Positions 54,013 to 64,000 of a stretch of 64,000 nucleotides of DNA are shown piece by piece. The position numbers and the translations under genes were made by a program. The DNA lies in assembly GCA_028994555.1 (NCBI GenBank), contig JARDVN010000001.1:4526001-4590000 (forward strand), written 5' to 3'. A model generated the notes under the pieces. It was not told the DNA's origin, did not search any database, and saw nothing but the letters and a program-made list of their open reading frames with translations. Each line of letters opens with the position of its first letter. Position 1 is the first letter of the stretch. Source of the DNA: Citrobacter amalonaticus (GTDB taxonomy: Bacteria > Pseudomonadota > Gammaproteobacteria > Enterobacterales > Enterobacteriaceae).

Positions 54013-54744
54013 TATGGGGTCACCTCATCTTGTGATGATTCCGGAGCTTGTCCTTCAGACTTGTCGCCGCCATGCGCCGCATCCGGATTGTAATTTCCCG
54101 CCGGTTTACGGGTGGAAAGCTGACGCTCAATATCGGTCAGGTTCTCCAGCTTGCGCGTCGTAAGATCGAGCTGCGCCTGAAGATGCTGATGCTGCTGGCG
54201 CAGCGTATCCAGATCGCCATCGGTCGTTTGCTGGAGTTTGCTGTAACGCTGGCGTTCTTCGGCGAGCTGGAGCTGTAACGACTGTCCGTCGCGCCAGATC
54301 TGATAAAGCGGACGCACCTGCGCCGGGATCTGTGGGCTTAGCGCATCCAGCCGCGAGACGTTTTCGCGACGCTCCAGTGGCGTAATTTTGGCGTTCGCCA
54401 GCAAGATGCCGCGCTTAAAGGCGTTTTGCCAGTTATCGTCACGCAGCAGGCGAGCCTCGCTGCGCGATTGCACGGGCAGCAGGCGATCTGCGCAGTCAAT
54501 GGCGCGCAGCCAGTAGAGGGGATTCATCTCTGTCGATTGCCCCTCAAGGGACCAGATATCGGTGCACTCAACCGACAGATAGTCCGCCAGTTGATACGTC
54601 GGCAGCGCATCCTGCGGCGCATCCCCCCGTGATGTGTTTTACCGCATGCGGCGTACAGCCCATCAGCGCAAGGCAGGGCAATCCCGCCAGCATGAACTGA
54701 CGGGAGAATAGACGTTGGAAAATGTGAGAAAAAACGTGTGGCAT
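54012..54744 (-). CDS. qseG: Outer membrane lipoprotein QseG, one frameshift
   Basis: Lipoprotein between glrK and glrR, needed in pathogenic E. coli for type III effector delivery and for interplay with GlrK (QseE). The start MPHVFSHIFQRLFSRQFM gives a signal peptide with the lipobox LMGC at residues 27-30. The rest is mainly helical with a coiled-coil region rich in Gln and Leu. A frame break in the run of six C near 54623-54628 is repaired by one base, giving 243 residues. The stop overlaps the glrR start. Confidence 0.92.
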
Positions 54745-54765
54745 ATTCACCAGGCTTAGCATTAT

Positions 54766-56198
54766 TTAGTCGTTTTTCGTTGCAGATAATGGCAGTTCTA
54801 TGCGGAAGCAAACCTCTTGCGCCTGTTCGTCGACAAGATACAGCTCCCCCCTGCATACGGCGGATACAATCTCTGGCGATGCTCAGTCCGAGTCCGCTCC
54901 CTTTCACTGCCCCTTTCCGTTGATGACTTCCCTGGAAAAAAGGTTCGAAAATCATGGTTCTTTCCGCTTCAGGAATAGGAGATCCGGTATTGATAACATC
55001 AATGAACACCCTTTCCCCTTGTAAGCGGCTGTGAATACGGATGTTACCGGATTCAGCCCCATAGTGCACCGCATTGGAATAAAGATTGTCCAGTACGCTC
55101 ATCAGTAACATCGGCTCGGCCAGACAGCGATCCGCCGCCAGCTCAATGTCGGTATGCATCATTTTAGCGCGGGCCGGCAGACTATGAGCGGAAACCACCA
55201 TATCGACCAGCGGTTCAAGCTCCACGCTTTCCATTTCAATGGCGCTGTCAGCCAGTTTGCGGTTGTAATCAAGCAGTTGTTCAATCAATTTTTGCAGGTT
55301 GCGGCTGCTGTCATCAAGAATATCAACGACCTCTTTTTGTTCCGGCGTCAGCGGCCCCACCACCTGGTCGGCAAGCAATTCGGTGCCTTCACGCATGCTG
55401 GCAAGCGGGGTTTTCAGCTCATGAGAGAGATGGCGCAAAAACTGATGGCGCTGGGATTCTAGCCAGGAAAGACGCTCGCTTAGCCAGATGATCCGTTGCC
55501 CAACGGAACGCAGTTCTCGCGGTCCGGCAAAACTGACGGTATTGCCAAGCGATCGCCCTTCCCCCCAGACGATTGATCATCCGCTCAATCCCTTTCACCG
55601 GCCCGATAATCATTCGTGTGAACAGCAGCACCATCGCCAGGCTCACCAGAAACAGCACCAGCGCCTGCCAACCGAAGAACTGCCCGCGCTCGGCGATCTC
55701 TTGCTGCAACTGCTGCCCGCGTGAGAACACCACGGTACGGGTCGCCTGCACCATTTCGGTATTGGCGTTGGCAAAGGCTTCCAGTCGCACGGCGGCGGCG
55801 GTATCGGGTCCGCTGTTACGGCATTGCAATTGCGCCAGGTCGTTCAGATCCTGACGCAGCGCCTGATACAGTTTATCGTCCGGCAGCACGCCCGCATGCG
55901 CATCCAGCATTTCACTGTAGCGCTTGCGCTGGCTTTGATAGACCTTCGCCAGCGTCGGATCGTCAAGCACGCAATACTGACGGTAGCTGCGTTCCATCTC
56001 CAGCGCGGCATTGGTCATCGCTTCGCTGCGTCGCGCGTCGATAAGCGTAGTACGGTTGGTCAGCGCCGCCTGGGCGCTGAGCGTGTTCAGGCTTTGCCAC
56101 GCCTGCCAGGCGAGGACCAGCAGCGGTAGCAGGATCAGCAGGAATGCCAGCGTCACCAGCTGGCGTAATGACCGGGGAAAAACAGACCAGCGCTTCAA
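54766..56198 (-). CDS. glrK: Sensor histidine kinase GlrK (QseE), TTG start, two frameshifts
   Basis: Inner-membrane histidine kinase, repaired length 476. It has an N-terminal membrane helix (LVTLAFLLILLPLLVLAW), a periplasmic helical sensor domain, a second helix and a HAMP linker, then the phosphoacceptor His in RHLSHELKTPLAS and ATPase boxes (NLYSNAVHYG, GSGLGLSIA). No ATG fits the family start; the frame opens with TTG at 56196-56198 (KRWSVFPRSLRQL follows), preceded by GAGAG. Frame breaks at 55561-55566 and 54846-54851, both runs of six C, are each repaired by one base. glmY lies upstream. Confidence 0.94.
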
Positions 56199-56257
56199 TG
56201 CGTTACTCTCGCAAGAGATGAATAGGACGATGCTAACTGAGGGAAACGCCAGATACA

Positions 56258-56440
56258 ACAAAGCCGGGATTAACCCGGCTTTGTTATTGAATAAGGCGGT
56301 GCCTAACTCGACGTTTCGCCCGATGGTTGATAAAGCAGCGCTATTATCAGATGTTGGACGGCAGGCACCTTGTTGTGCGTCATTCGAAGTTTATGTAGCA
56401 CGTCCCGAAGGGGCTGACATAAGAAGGTGAATGAGCCACT
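56258..56440 (-). ncRNA. glmY: Small RNA GlmY
   Basis: The minus-strand sequence from 56440 opens AGTGGCTCATTCACC, then carries TTATGTCAGCCCCTTCGGG and GACGTGCTACATAA, which are the first hairpin and conserved start of enterobacterial GlmY. It ends at a terminator with stem AAAGCCGGG/CCCGGCTTT near 56262-56286. The length of about 183 matches the primary E. coli transcript of roughly 184. GlmY binds RapZ and so spares GlmZ, raising glmS expression when glucosamine 6-phosphate is low. It sits between glrK and the zinc-ribbon gene, its usual place after glrK. Confidence 0.93.
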
Positions 56441-56640
56441 GATTACTATTATGCAGTAACTGTGCCAACATGCAAAACACTTTGTTAACACAATGTATTT
56501 ATTGAGTTTTAACCGATAATAATATTATTAACGTTGTGAACAATTTTCAACCAAAGTGTCGCCAATAAGCAACACCCTAAGCGCAATGTATTTAGTTTTT
56601 TAAAAATCAATAAGTTAAATGTCTCTTTTTGGAGACACCT
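56441..56640 (-). promoter_or_regulatory. glmY promoter with sigma-54 element and GlrR sites
   Basis: Reading the minus strand, TGGCAC-N5-CTGCA at 56467-56452 places GG near -26 and GC near -13 relative to 56440, the sigma-54 signature; a CATAAT sigma-70 -10 overlaps it. Upstream, one exact TGTC-N10-GACA site (56620-56637) and one near match (56557-56574, AACA in the second half) fit the GlrR recognition motif. The region is AT-rich, as expected for IHF bending. Confidence 0.82.
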
Positions 56641-56649
56641 CTCAAGCCA

Positions 56650-56673
56650 GTCTGTCGCGAATTCCCGACAGAC
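56650..56673. terminator. Hairpin after the zinc-ribbon gene
   Basis: The stem GTCTGTCG/CGACAGAC with an eight-base loop lies 5-28 bases after the stop of the zinc-ribbon gene. There is no long T run, so it may be a weak terminator or simply a stabilising loop between that gene and the GlrR sites. Confidence 0.5.
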
Positions 56674-56677
56674 GCTA

Positions 56678-57926
56678 TTACCGGCAGTGATTATAGAGAT
56701 ACGCCAGGCACACGATATGACGGCTCAGCACCTTCGCCCCTGACCCTGACTGGACCGATGACCATGGCTGCGCATGCAACCAGTGAAGAAAAGCGTCGCA
56801 AGCACGCAGCGAGACCGGAGCAATATTTCCGGCCTGCTTTTGTCCGGTCAATGAGCAGACGAACTTGACTGCCCCACCGCCACTCCAGCGCTGCCAGACG
56901 TTGTTCCACCATCCAATGTTCCAGCGACCTGTAGCCTTGTAAACAGCGTCTGTGTTTGCCTGCTGGCTGAAATCCTCCAGCACAAACCACAAATTCGTCG
57001 CTCCACGCTGCACTTCCGCTGACCAGGCCGTAATCGCTGCCCCCCCGCAGCACGCACTCGTGCGCCAGATAGTGATCGGTGATGGCCGGAAAACACCGTT
57101 TCAAACGCTGGAAATGACCGTGGATCGCAATAACCGGGCGAAGGATACACCCGCGATCGTTGCGCTTCAGCCGCGCACTGCCATAGTGAATTTCATCAAA
57201 CTGACTGCGTTGCATAAACTGCATTTCCTGCTGGCGGAGCCGCTCCACTGAACACTCATGCGCCATTTGCGGCGCGGTGCTCGCCGAACCTTTATAAAGT
57301 AAAGAGTCGCCAACCGCTTCATCACTGTAATTAGTCGAGACCAGGAGAAGACGACCGGAACAGGCATCAGCACTGATCACCACATACAACTGCTGTTTTG
57401 CCGCCTGCCCCTGGAATGGCAGAGCCAGAACCGTCGTCGCAACGCGTTTTACCTCACTGGGGGCGTGATGGGGTTGACGCTCACACCAGTCAACCGCTTT
57501 TGCCAGCAGCCGATATTGCGTGGTTTCAGCCGCGTAATCACCCTGCTGAAGTCGCAAAAGAAACGGCTCGACGGTGCGGGCAAAACGGGCCTTTGTCTGT
57601 TGGGGAGTGAAAACCCCTCGACAATGACGGCACTGGAATCGTCCATTGCCTGCCTGCGTTCGCCCATAGCGAATCACGTCGGAGGCAGAACAATGCGGAC
57701 ATTCCGCTCCACTTGCGCCCGGTTTATTTTTCGTTAACCGCGCAAACCAGTGGTTAAATTCACGCTCATTAAATAAAGGCGGCAGGCTGCCACATTTCTG
57801 GCATTCCAGCGCCGCATAGCCCAGACGATAAACGGGATAAAGATAGTCAGCCGCACCCGCAACGCCGAGATTAGGGCACGACCAACTTTTACAGACATTG
57901 AGATGTATTTTATCCGGGTTTTCCAT
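56678..57926 (-). CDS. Unrecognised zinc-ribbon protein with transposase-like N-terminus, one frameshift
   Basis: I do not recognise this gene. The repaired protein has 415 residues from the ATG at 57924-57926. The first 110 residues carry three Cys pairs: a C-x4-C (CKSWSC), CQKC, and an InsA/IS1-like ribbon CPHC...RYGRTQAGNGRFQCRHC. The latter form is typical of the DNA-binding start of insertion-element transposases. After it comes a segment VVISADACSGRLLLVS that could hold the first Asp of a DDE-like fold, then Trp-rich stretches. I saw no terminal inverted repeats or target duplication. The frame break in the run of seven C at 57040-57046 is repaired by one base. A domesticated transposase-related regulator is one possibility; function is unknown. 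Confidence 0.6.
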
Positions 57927-58059
57927 TTCACTCGACCAACTGATTTTGTCAGTCGAATGACTCTGGCGGTTATTAAGATTAACTGTCGTGAGGAGCCTCA
58001 CAAAATCCAGACAAACGGAAACGACAATAGCCCTCTCAATTTTGCTTTAAGGATAAAGA
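57927..58059. promoter_or_regulatory. Divergent promoter gap, zinc-ribbon gene and phosphoesterase gene
   Basis: These 133 bases separate two divergent starts. An AAGGATAAAG ribosome site precedes the phosphoesterase ATG. No specific operator was recognised. Confidence 0.4.
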
Positions 58060-59614
58060 ATGAAAAAACAACTGATTGCCACATTACTCGTCGCAGGATA
58101 TGCGGGATATGCCTGCGCGCAGGATGTTACCGTCATCTATACCAATGATCTCCACGCCCACGTTGAACCGTATAAGCTGCCGTATATCGCTGAAGGTAAG
58201 CGGGAGGTGGGTGGCTTTGCTAATATCTCCACCCTGGTTAAACAGGAAAAAGCGAAAAATAAGGCGACGTTTTATTTTGATGCCGGTGATTATTTTACCG
58301 GTCCATATATAAGCAGCCTGACTAAAGGAAAAGCAATTATCGATATTATGAATACAATGTCGGTGGATGCGGCCTCTGTCGGGAATCATGAATTTGACCA
58401 TGGCTGGGATAATACGCTATTGCAATTCAGCCAGGCGACGTTCCCTATTTTATTGGGTAACGTCTTTTTTAAGAACAGCACGCTGCCCTTCTGGAATAAA
58501 CCGTACACCATTGTGGAAAAAGACGGCGTTAAAATCGGTGTCATCGGTTTGCACGGTGTGTTTGCCTTCGACGATACGGTGTCGTCAGCCATGCGCCAGG
58601 GAATTGAAGCGCGTGATGAAGTCCACTATCTGCAGAGTTATCTGGACGAGCTTCGCGGCAAAGTGGATATCACCGTCGCATTAATGCACGAAGGCACACC
58701 GGCGCGCCAGTCCAGCATCGGCAATACCGACGTCAGACGCGCGCTGGATAAGGATATTCAGACCGCAAAACAGGTCAAAGGCCTCGATCTTCTCATTACC
58801 GGCCATGCGCATGTTGGCACGCCAGAACCAATTAAAGTGGGTAATACCCTCATCCTCTCGACCGACAGCGGTGGCATTGATATCGGTAAACTGGTGCTGG
58901 ATGTCAACACAAAAACCCATCGTCACACGGTTAAAAGCTTTGAACTGAAAACAATTTTTGCCGATGAATGGAAACCCGATCCGGTTACGCAGCAGGTGAT
59001 TGATGGCTGGAACAAAAAGCTCGCTGAAACCGTGAGCCAAAAAGTGGGTGAAACGCCGATTGCGCTGACCCGGGCCTATGGCGAGTCCTCATCGCTGGGT
59101 AACCTGTTTACCGATGCTATGCTGTTCGCCGCGCCTGATGCGCAACTTGCGCTGACTAACTCTGGGGGGTCTGCGTGCCGATCTGAACCCCGGAACCCTC
59201 ACGCTTGGCGATATTATTAGCGCCTTCCCGTTCCCTAATGAACTGACCGTGATGGATTTAACGGGTAAATCATTACGCGATCTGATGGAACACGGGGCGT
59301 CTTTGAGCAACGGCGTATTACAGATGTCGAAAGGCGCTGAAATGCGCTACGACCCGCGTAAACCGGTCGGTCAGCGCGTGACGACATTGACACTTAACGG
59401 CAAAAACATTGTCGATACGCAAACTTATCGCGTGGCGACCAACAGTTTTCTCGCGCCGGGCGGTGATGGGTTTATGGCGTTTACCGAGGGTAAAAATAAA
59501 CAGGTCCGCGGCGGATATAACCTCTCCGATGCGGTGATTGATTACCTGAAAAAAGGCAACGTCATCAATCCTCAGCAAGTCAATGAAATGCGCGTACAGG
59601 AAATGAAGAACTAA
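58060..59614 (+). CDS. UshA-like periplasmic 5'-nucleotidase / phosphoesterase, one frameshift
   Basis: Exported metallophosphoesterase of the UshA family, repaired length about 517. A signal peptide ([20 protein letters not shown]) ends before QDV. The metallophosphatase domain holds [24 protein letters not shown] and GHAHVGT, all the usual two-metal ligands. The 5'-nucleotidase C-terminal domain ([17 protein letters not shown], then [12 protein letters not shown]) follows. The frame break in the run of six G near 59164-59169 is repaired by one base. It likely scavenges phosphate and nucleosides from extracellular nucleotides. E. coli K-12 has no gene at this place; its own ushA lies elsewhere. 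Confidence 0.88.
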
Positions 59615-59634
59615 CGCCATCCGTTCAATAATAA

Positions 59635-59666
59635 AAAAACCCGGTGTTTTTTCACCGGGTTTTTCT
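59635..59666. terminator. Terminator between the phosphoesterase gene and purL
   Basis: The stem AAAAACCCGGTG/CACCGGGTTTTT around TTTTTT serves both converging genes. Confidence 0.9.
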
Positions 59667-59678
59667 GTTTCAGAAGGC

Positions 59679-62600
59679 TTAGCCCAACTGCTTACGCGCG
59701 TTACGGAAGATACGCATCCATGGACCGTCCTCGCCCCAGTTTTCCGGGTGCCATGAGTTGCTGACGGTACGGTACACACGTTCCGGGTGCGGCATCATGA
59801 TGGTTACGCGACCATTTTCGGTCGTGACCGCGGTAATCCCGTTGGGTGAACCGTTCGGGTTAGCCGGGTAGGTTTCCGTCACGTTGCCAAAGTTATCGAC
59901 AAAGCGCAGTGCGACCAGTCCTTTGCTTTCCAGCGCCGCCAGATGGGCTGCGTCGCGAACTTCAACGCGCCCTTCCCCGTGCGAGACGGCAATAGGCATC
60001 ATTGAGCCGACCATGCCCTGCAACAACAGAGACGGGCTCTGGGTCACTTCGACCAGGCTGAAGCGGGCTTCAAAGCGATCGGAATGGTTACGCACAAAGC
60101 GCGGCCACAGGTCACTGCCCGGGATCAGTTCACGCAGATTCGACATCATCTGGCAGCCGTTGCACACGCCCAGCGCCAGCGTTTGCGGACGATGGAAGAA
60201 GGTTTCGAACTCATCGCGCACGCGGTTGTTGAACAGGATTGATTTCGCCCATCCCTCTCCCGCGCCCAGTACGTCGCCGTATGAGAAGCCGCCGCAGGCC
60301 ACCAGCGCCTGGAAGTTACCCAGGCCCGTGCGGCCACCGAGCAGATCGCTCATGTGCACGTCAATCGCGTCAAAGCCTGCACGCTGGAACGCTGCGGCCA
60401 TTTCTACGTGGGAGTTCACCCCTTGCTCACGCAGTACAGCCACTTTCGGACGCGCACCGGTCGCAATATACGGTGCGGCAATATCTTCATTAACATCAAA
60501 GGTCAGCTTCGCGCTAAGGCCCGGATCGGCATCGTTGGTTTTCGCATCATGCTCCTGATCGGCACACTCCGGGTTGTCACGCAGGCGCTGCATCTGCCAG
60601 GTGGTTTCGGCCCACCAGATGCGAAGCGTCGTGCGGCTTTCACTGAAGACGGTCTGACCGTTGGCTTCGATAACAAAGCGATCGCCCGTAACGGCCTGAC
60701 CCAGATAATGTACGCAATCGCCCAGACCGTGTTGCGCCAGCAGTGCTTCCACCGCCTCGCGATCCGCTGCGCGCACCTGAATTACCGCCCCAAGTTCTTC
60801 GTTAAACAGCGCCGCCAGACGATCGTCGCCCAGTGCGGCGATATCCGCCTGAATACCGCAGTGACCGGTAAAGGCCATTTCCGCCAGCGTCACCAGCAGG
60901 CCGCCATCGGAACGGTCGTGATAAGCAAGCAGTTTACGTTGCGCCACCAGCGCCTGCATCGCGTCGTAGAAGCCTTTCAGTTGCGCGACGTCACGCACAT
61001 CTGCCGGTGTATCGCCAAGCTGACGGTACACCTGCGCCAGCGCCGTCGCACCCAGCGCGTTATGTCCACAGCCCAGGTCGATCAGCAGCAGCGCGTTATC
61101 TTCAGTAGAAAGCTGCGGCGTGATGGTATGACGCACATCTTCCACGCGGGCAAAAGCGGAAATCACCAGCGACAGCGGCGAGGTCATTTCGCGCTGTTCA
61201 TTGCCTTCCTGCCAGCGGGTTTTCATCGACATTGAGTCTTTACCCACCGGAATGGTCAGCCCCAGCGCCGGACAGAGTTCTTCACCGACCGCTTTCACCG
61301 CTTCGTATAAACCGGCATCTTCGCCCGGGTGACCGGCTGCGGCCATCCAGTTAGCGGAAAGCTTAATGCGTTTGATATCGCCAATCTGCGTGGCGGCGAT
61401 GTTAGTCAGCGCTTCCCCGACCGCCAGACGGGCAGAAGCGGAGAAGTCGAGCAGCGCCACGGGGGCACGTTCGCCGATTGACATCGCTTCACCATAGTAG
61501 CTGTCAAGGCTGGCAGTGGTCACCGCGCAGTTCGCCACCGGCACCTGCCACGGGCCAACCATCTGATCGCGGGACACCATCCCGGTGACGGTACGGTCGC
61601 CAATGGTCACCAGGAAAGTTTTTTCCGCCACCGCCGGCAAATGCAGAACGCGTTTAACGGCATCCGCAATGGTGATGTCTGCACGGTCCAGCGCATCGCC
61701 TTTCGCCTTCAGCGTCTGAACGTCACGAGTCATCTTCGGCGTCTTGCCGAGCAGTACGTCAAGCGGCAGGTCAATAGGCTGATTGTCGAAATGACGGTCG
61801 TGTAGCGACAGATGCTGTTCTTCGGTTGCTTCGCCAATCACCGCATACGGCGCGCGCTCGCGCTTACACAGCTCGTCAAACAGCGGCAGTTGGTCCGCCG
61901 CCACGGCCAGCACATAACGTTCCTGAGACTCGTTACACCAGATCTCCAGCGGGCTCATACCCGGCTCATCGCTGAGGATGTCACGCAGTTCGAATTTACC
62001 ACCGCGTCCGCCGTCGCTGACCAGTTCAGGCATCGCGTTTGACAGACCGCCCGCGCCAACGTCGTGAATAAACAGGATTGGGTTCGCTTCCCCCAACTGC
62101 CAGCAGCGGTCGATCACTTCCTGACAGCGGCGTTCCATCTCCGGGTTATCACGCTGTACGGAGGCGAAGTCGAGATCCGCATCAGACTGACCGGAAGCCA
62201 TAGACGAGGCCGCGCCACCGCCCAGACCGATGTTCATTGCCGGGCCGCCGAGAACAATCAGCTTCGCCCCGACGACGATCTCGCCTTTCTGCACGTGATC
62301 GGCCCGGATATTCCCGATCCCGCCCGCCAGCATGATCGGCTTGTGGTAGCCGCGCAGCTCTTCGCCATTGTGACTGTTCACTTTTTCTTCGTAAGTACGG
62401 AAATAGCCGTTCAGCGCCGGGCGACCAAATTCGTTGTTAAACGCCGCACCGCCCAGCGGGCCTTCAGTCATGATATCCAGCGCGGTTACAATACGCTCCG
62501 GCTTGCCGAAATCTTCTTCCCACGGCTGCTCAAAGCCCGGAATACGCAGGTTAGAGACGGAGAAGCCCACCAGACCCGCTTTTGGCTTCGCGCCGCGTCC

Positions 62601-63566
62601 GGTTGCCCCTTCATCACGGATTTCACCGCCGGAACCGGTCGCCGCGCCCGGCCACGGCGAGATCGCCGTCGGGTGGTTATGGGTTTCCACCTTCATCAGG
62701 ATGTGCGCTGGCTCCTGGTGGAAATCGTAGCGCCCGCTTGCGTGGTCGGCATAGTAACGGCCGACTTCGGCCCCTTCCATGACCGCCGCGTTATCCTTAT
62801 AAGCAGAAAGGACGTGGTCCGGGGTGGCTTCAAAGGTGTTTTTGATCATTTTGAACAGCGACTTCGGCTGTTGCTTACCGTCAATCACCCAGTCGGCGTT
62901 GAAAATCTTGTGGCGGCAATGCTCAGAGTTCGCCTGCGCAAACATGTAGAGCTCGATGTCATTCGGGTTGCGCCCCAGACGGGTAAACGCATCCTGCAGG
63001 TAATCAATTTCGTCGTCCGCCAGCGCCAGACCGAGACGCAGGTTAGCGTCCATCAGCGCCTGACGGCCTTCACCCAGCAGGTCAACGCTTGCAACCGGCG
63101 CTGGCTGATGGTGAGCAAACAGTTTTTCCGCGTCGGTTAAAGAAGAGAACACCGTCTCCATCATGCGATCATGCAGTTCGGCAGCAACCTGCTGCCACTG
63201 TTCAGCGGTCAGCGTGGCGGCTTCAACATAGTAAGCGACGCCACGTTCCAGGCGATCAATCTGTTGCAGACCGCAGTTATGGGCGATATCTGTCGCTTTG
63301 GAAGACCAGGGGGAGATGGTGCCGGGGCGCGGCGTCACCAACAGCAGTTTCCCTTCCGGGGTATGACTGCTCAGGCTGGGGCCGTATTTCAGCAGACGGG
63401 CAAGCTGCGCGTGCTCATCCTCGTTCAACGGAGCGTTCAGGTCAGCGAAATGGACGTACTCGGCGTAAATATTGCTTACCTGGAGGTTGGCAGCCTGAAA
63501 ACGTGCCAGCAGTTTGTTAATACGGAATGCGGACAGTGCAGGCGAACCACGCAGAATTTCCATCAT
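59679..63566 (-). CDS. purL: Phosphoribosylformylglycinamidine synthase PurL
   Basis: Large (1295-residue) enzyme of de novo purine synthesis that converts FGAR, glutamine and ATP to FGAM. The FGAM-synthase domain has the repeated ATP sites ([29 protein letters not shown] [12 protein letters not shown]), and the C-terminal glutaminase carries the Cys nucleophile in [10 protein letters not shown] with the His/Glu pair in MMPHPERV. The chosen start is ATG 63564-63566 ([12 protein letters not shown]), which gives the E. coli length; the frame stays open 56 codons further up, but that part has no family match and covers the operator. A PurR box lies at 63647-63662. Confidence 0.98.
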   Translation of the reverse strand: MMEILRGSPALSAFRINKLLARFQAANLQVSNIYAEYVHFADLNAPLNEDEHAQLARLLKYGPSLSSHTPEGKLLLVTPRPGTISPWSSKATDIAHNCGLQQIDRLERGVAYYVEAATLTAEQWQQVAAELHDRMMETVFSSLTDAEKLFAHHQPAPVASVDLLGEGRQALMDANLRLGLALADDEIDYLQDAFTRLGRNPNDIELYMFAQANSEHCRHKIFNADWVIDGKQQPKSLFKMIKNTFEATPDHVLSAYKDNAAVMEGAEVGRYYADHASGRYDFHQEPAHILMKVETHNHPTAISPWPGAATGSGGEIRDEGATGRGAKPKAGLVGFSVSNLRIPGFEQPWEEDFGKPERIVTALDIMTEGPLGGAAFNNEFGRPALNGYFRTYEEKVNSHNGEELRGYHKPIMLAGGIGNIRADHVQKGEIVVGAKLIVLGGPAMNIGLGGGAASSMASGQSDADLDFASVQRDNPEMERRCQEVIDRCWQLGEANPILFIHDVGAGGLSNAMPELVSDGGRGGKFELRDILSDEPGMSPLEIWCNESQERYVLAVAADQLPLFDELCKRERAPYAVIGEATEEQHLSLHDRHFDNQPIDLPLDVLLGKTPKMTRDVQTLKAKGDALDRADITIADAVKRVLHLPAVAEKTFLVTIGDRTVTGMVSRDQMVGPWQVPVANCAVTTASLDSYYGEAMSIGERAPVALLDFSASARLAVGEALTNIAATQIGDIKRIKLSANWMAAAGHPGEDAGLYEAVKAVGEELCPALGLTIPVGKDSMSMKTRWQEGNEQREMTSPLSLVISAFARVEDVRHTITPQLSTEDNALLLIDLGCGHNALGATALAQVYRQLGDTPADVRDVAQLKGFYDAMQALVAQRKLLAYHDRSDGGLLVTLAEMAFTGHCGIQADIAALGDDRLAALFNEELGAVIQVRAADREAVEALLAQHGLGDCVHYLGQAVTGDRFVIEANGQTVFSESRTTLRIWWAETTWQMQRLRDNPECADQEHDAKTNDADPGLSAKLTFDVNEDIAAPYIATGARPKVAVLREQGVNSHVEMAAAFQRAGFDAIDVHMSDLLGGRTGLGNFQALVACGGFSYGDVLGAGEGWAKSILFNNRVRDEFETFFHRPQTLALGVCNGCQMMSNLRELIPGSDLWPRFVRNHSDRFEARFSLVEVTQSPSLLLQGMVGSMMPIAVSHGEGRVEVRDAAHLAALESKGLVALRFVDNFGNVTETYPANPNGSPNGITAVTTENGRVTIMMPHPERVYRTVSNSWHPENWGEDGPWMRIFRNARKQLG

Positions 63567-63646
63567 AAGTCTCTCGTCTTCTAAGCTAAGCTTTCGGTGT
63601 GCCCAAGTGGGGAAACGGGCGTCATTATAAAGAATCTGCGCCGCCG

Positions 63647-63662
63647 ACGAAACCGTTTGCGT
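63647..63662 (-). promoter_or_regulatory. PurR operator for purL
   Basis: ACGAAACCGTTTGCGT is a close match to the 16-base PurR consensus (ACGCAAACGTTTNCNT read on the opposite strand). It lies 81-96 bases upstream of the purL ATG. Confidence 0.85.
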
Positions 63663-63827
63663 CGAAATAAAATCCGCCGTCGTTCTTGTCAAACGATGCT
63701 GCCAATGGCTGTAATTAGTTGCCAACTGGCGCAAGTTTAAGCAAAATGCCGCTCATTGATGAATATTCCTGGTCTATCTATTCCTTTTCCCATCCTGAGG
63801 CAACGCACGGTTCAGAGAATTAACTAA

Positions 63828-64000
63828 TTGAAAAAATTAAAGATTAATTATCTGTTCATCGGCATACTGACGCTGCTGCTGGCGGCGGCCCTCTGGCCCT
63901 CAATCCCCTGGTTCGGTAAAGCCGATAATCGTATCGCCGCGATCCAGTCGCGGGGGAGAGTTGCGTGTGAGCACCATTGAGTCGCCGCTCACCTGGGCAA
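63828..64000 (+). CDS. mltF: Membrane-bound lytic transglycosylase F, 5' part, TTG start, one frameshift
   Basis: The start of MltF: an outer-membrane-bound lytic transglycosylase with an N-terminal periplasmic-binding-protein-like domain. The TTG at 63828-63830 opens [19 protein letters not shown], a signal/anchor segment, then [19 protein letters not shown] run of five G at 63952-63956 breaks the frame; with four it continues [15 protein letters not shown], the conserved start of the binding domain. The rest is beyond the window. It is divergent from purL. E. coli mltF is also read from TTG. Confidence 0.9.

Noticed and set aside
62064..63140. A 358-codon open frame opposite purL
   Set aside because: It is antisense to a secure gene, rich in Arg and Val as expected of a shadow frame, and has no family features.

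Overview
This window is chromosomal DNA from a gamma-proteobacterium of the Enterobacteriaceae, close to Escherichia, Salmonella and Citrobacter; Citrobacter or a near relative is my best guess. The backbone order matches the E. coli suhB to purL neighbourhood: der-bamB-yfgM-hisS-ispG-rodZ-rlmN-ndk-pbpC-yfhM-sseA-sseB-pepB-iscX-fdx-hscA-hscB-iscA-iscU-iscS-iscR-trmJ-suhB, then csiE-hcaT, a rearranged yph group, glyA-hmp-glnB-glrR-qseG-glrK-glmY, and purL-mltF. I saw no rRNA, tRNA, prophage, insertion sequence or CRISPR array.

Layout. 1-2.4 kb: a partial MFS transporter facing a thermolysin-family (protealysin-like) metalloprotease that abuts an emfourin-type inhibitor. 2.4-11.7 kb: housekeeping genes (ribosome assembly GTPase Der, outer membrane assembly BamB, HisS, IspG, RodZ, RlmN, Ndk). 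11.8-19.1 kb: penicillin-binding protein 1C and the bacterial alpha-2-macroglobulin YfhM. 19.3-28.4 kb: sseA, a 38-codon gene that I identify as timP (the RyfA locus), sseB, pepB and the complete isc iron-sulfur operon with its IscR operators. 28.6-32.0 kb: trmJ/suhB, then a nickel/cobalt-type permease with a DUF1007 partner.

32.4-39.2 kb holds an accessory operon: a CUT2 (ribose-type) ABC importer, an FGGY kinase carrying the TCSLV signature of D-ribulokinases, and a CBS-less sugar-phosphate isomerase of the KpsF/GutQ type. Together they look like an import-phosphorylate-isomerise route for a pentulose or related sugar. 39.4-49.4 kb: csiE and hcaT, then a compact yph locus (yphG, an MFS sugar porter, yphB) divergent from its ROK-type regulator gene yphH, then yphA. 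49.4-64 kb: glyA, hmp, glnB, the GlrK-QseG-GlrR system with its target sRNA gene glmY, an unfamiliar zinc-ribbon protein, a UshA-like periplasmic phosphoesterase, purL and the start of mltF.

Sequence quality decides how to read this window. Twenty-one genes are interrupted by +1 frameshifts and one further +1 makes an apparent kinase-isomerase fusion. All 36 sites lie in G/C runs of 5-7 or A/T runs of 6-7, and removing one base restores the family reading frame each time. I therefore annotate these genes across their full restored span as intact genes with probable base-calling or assembly errors, not as pseudogenes.
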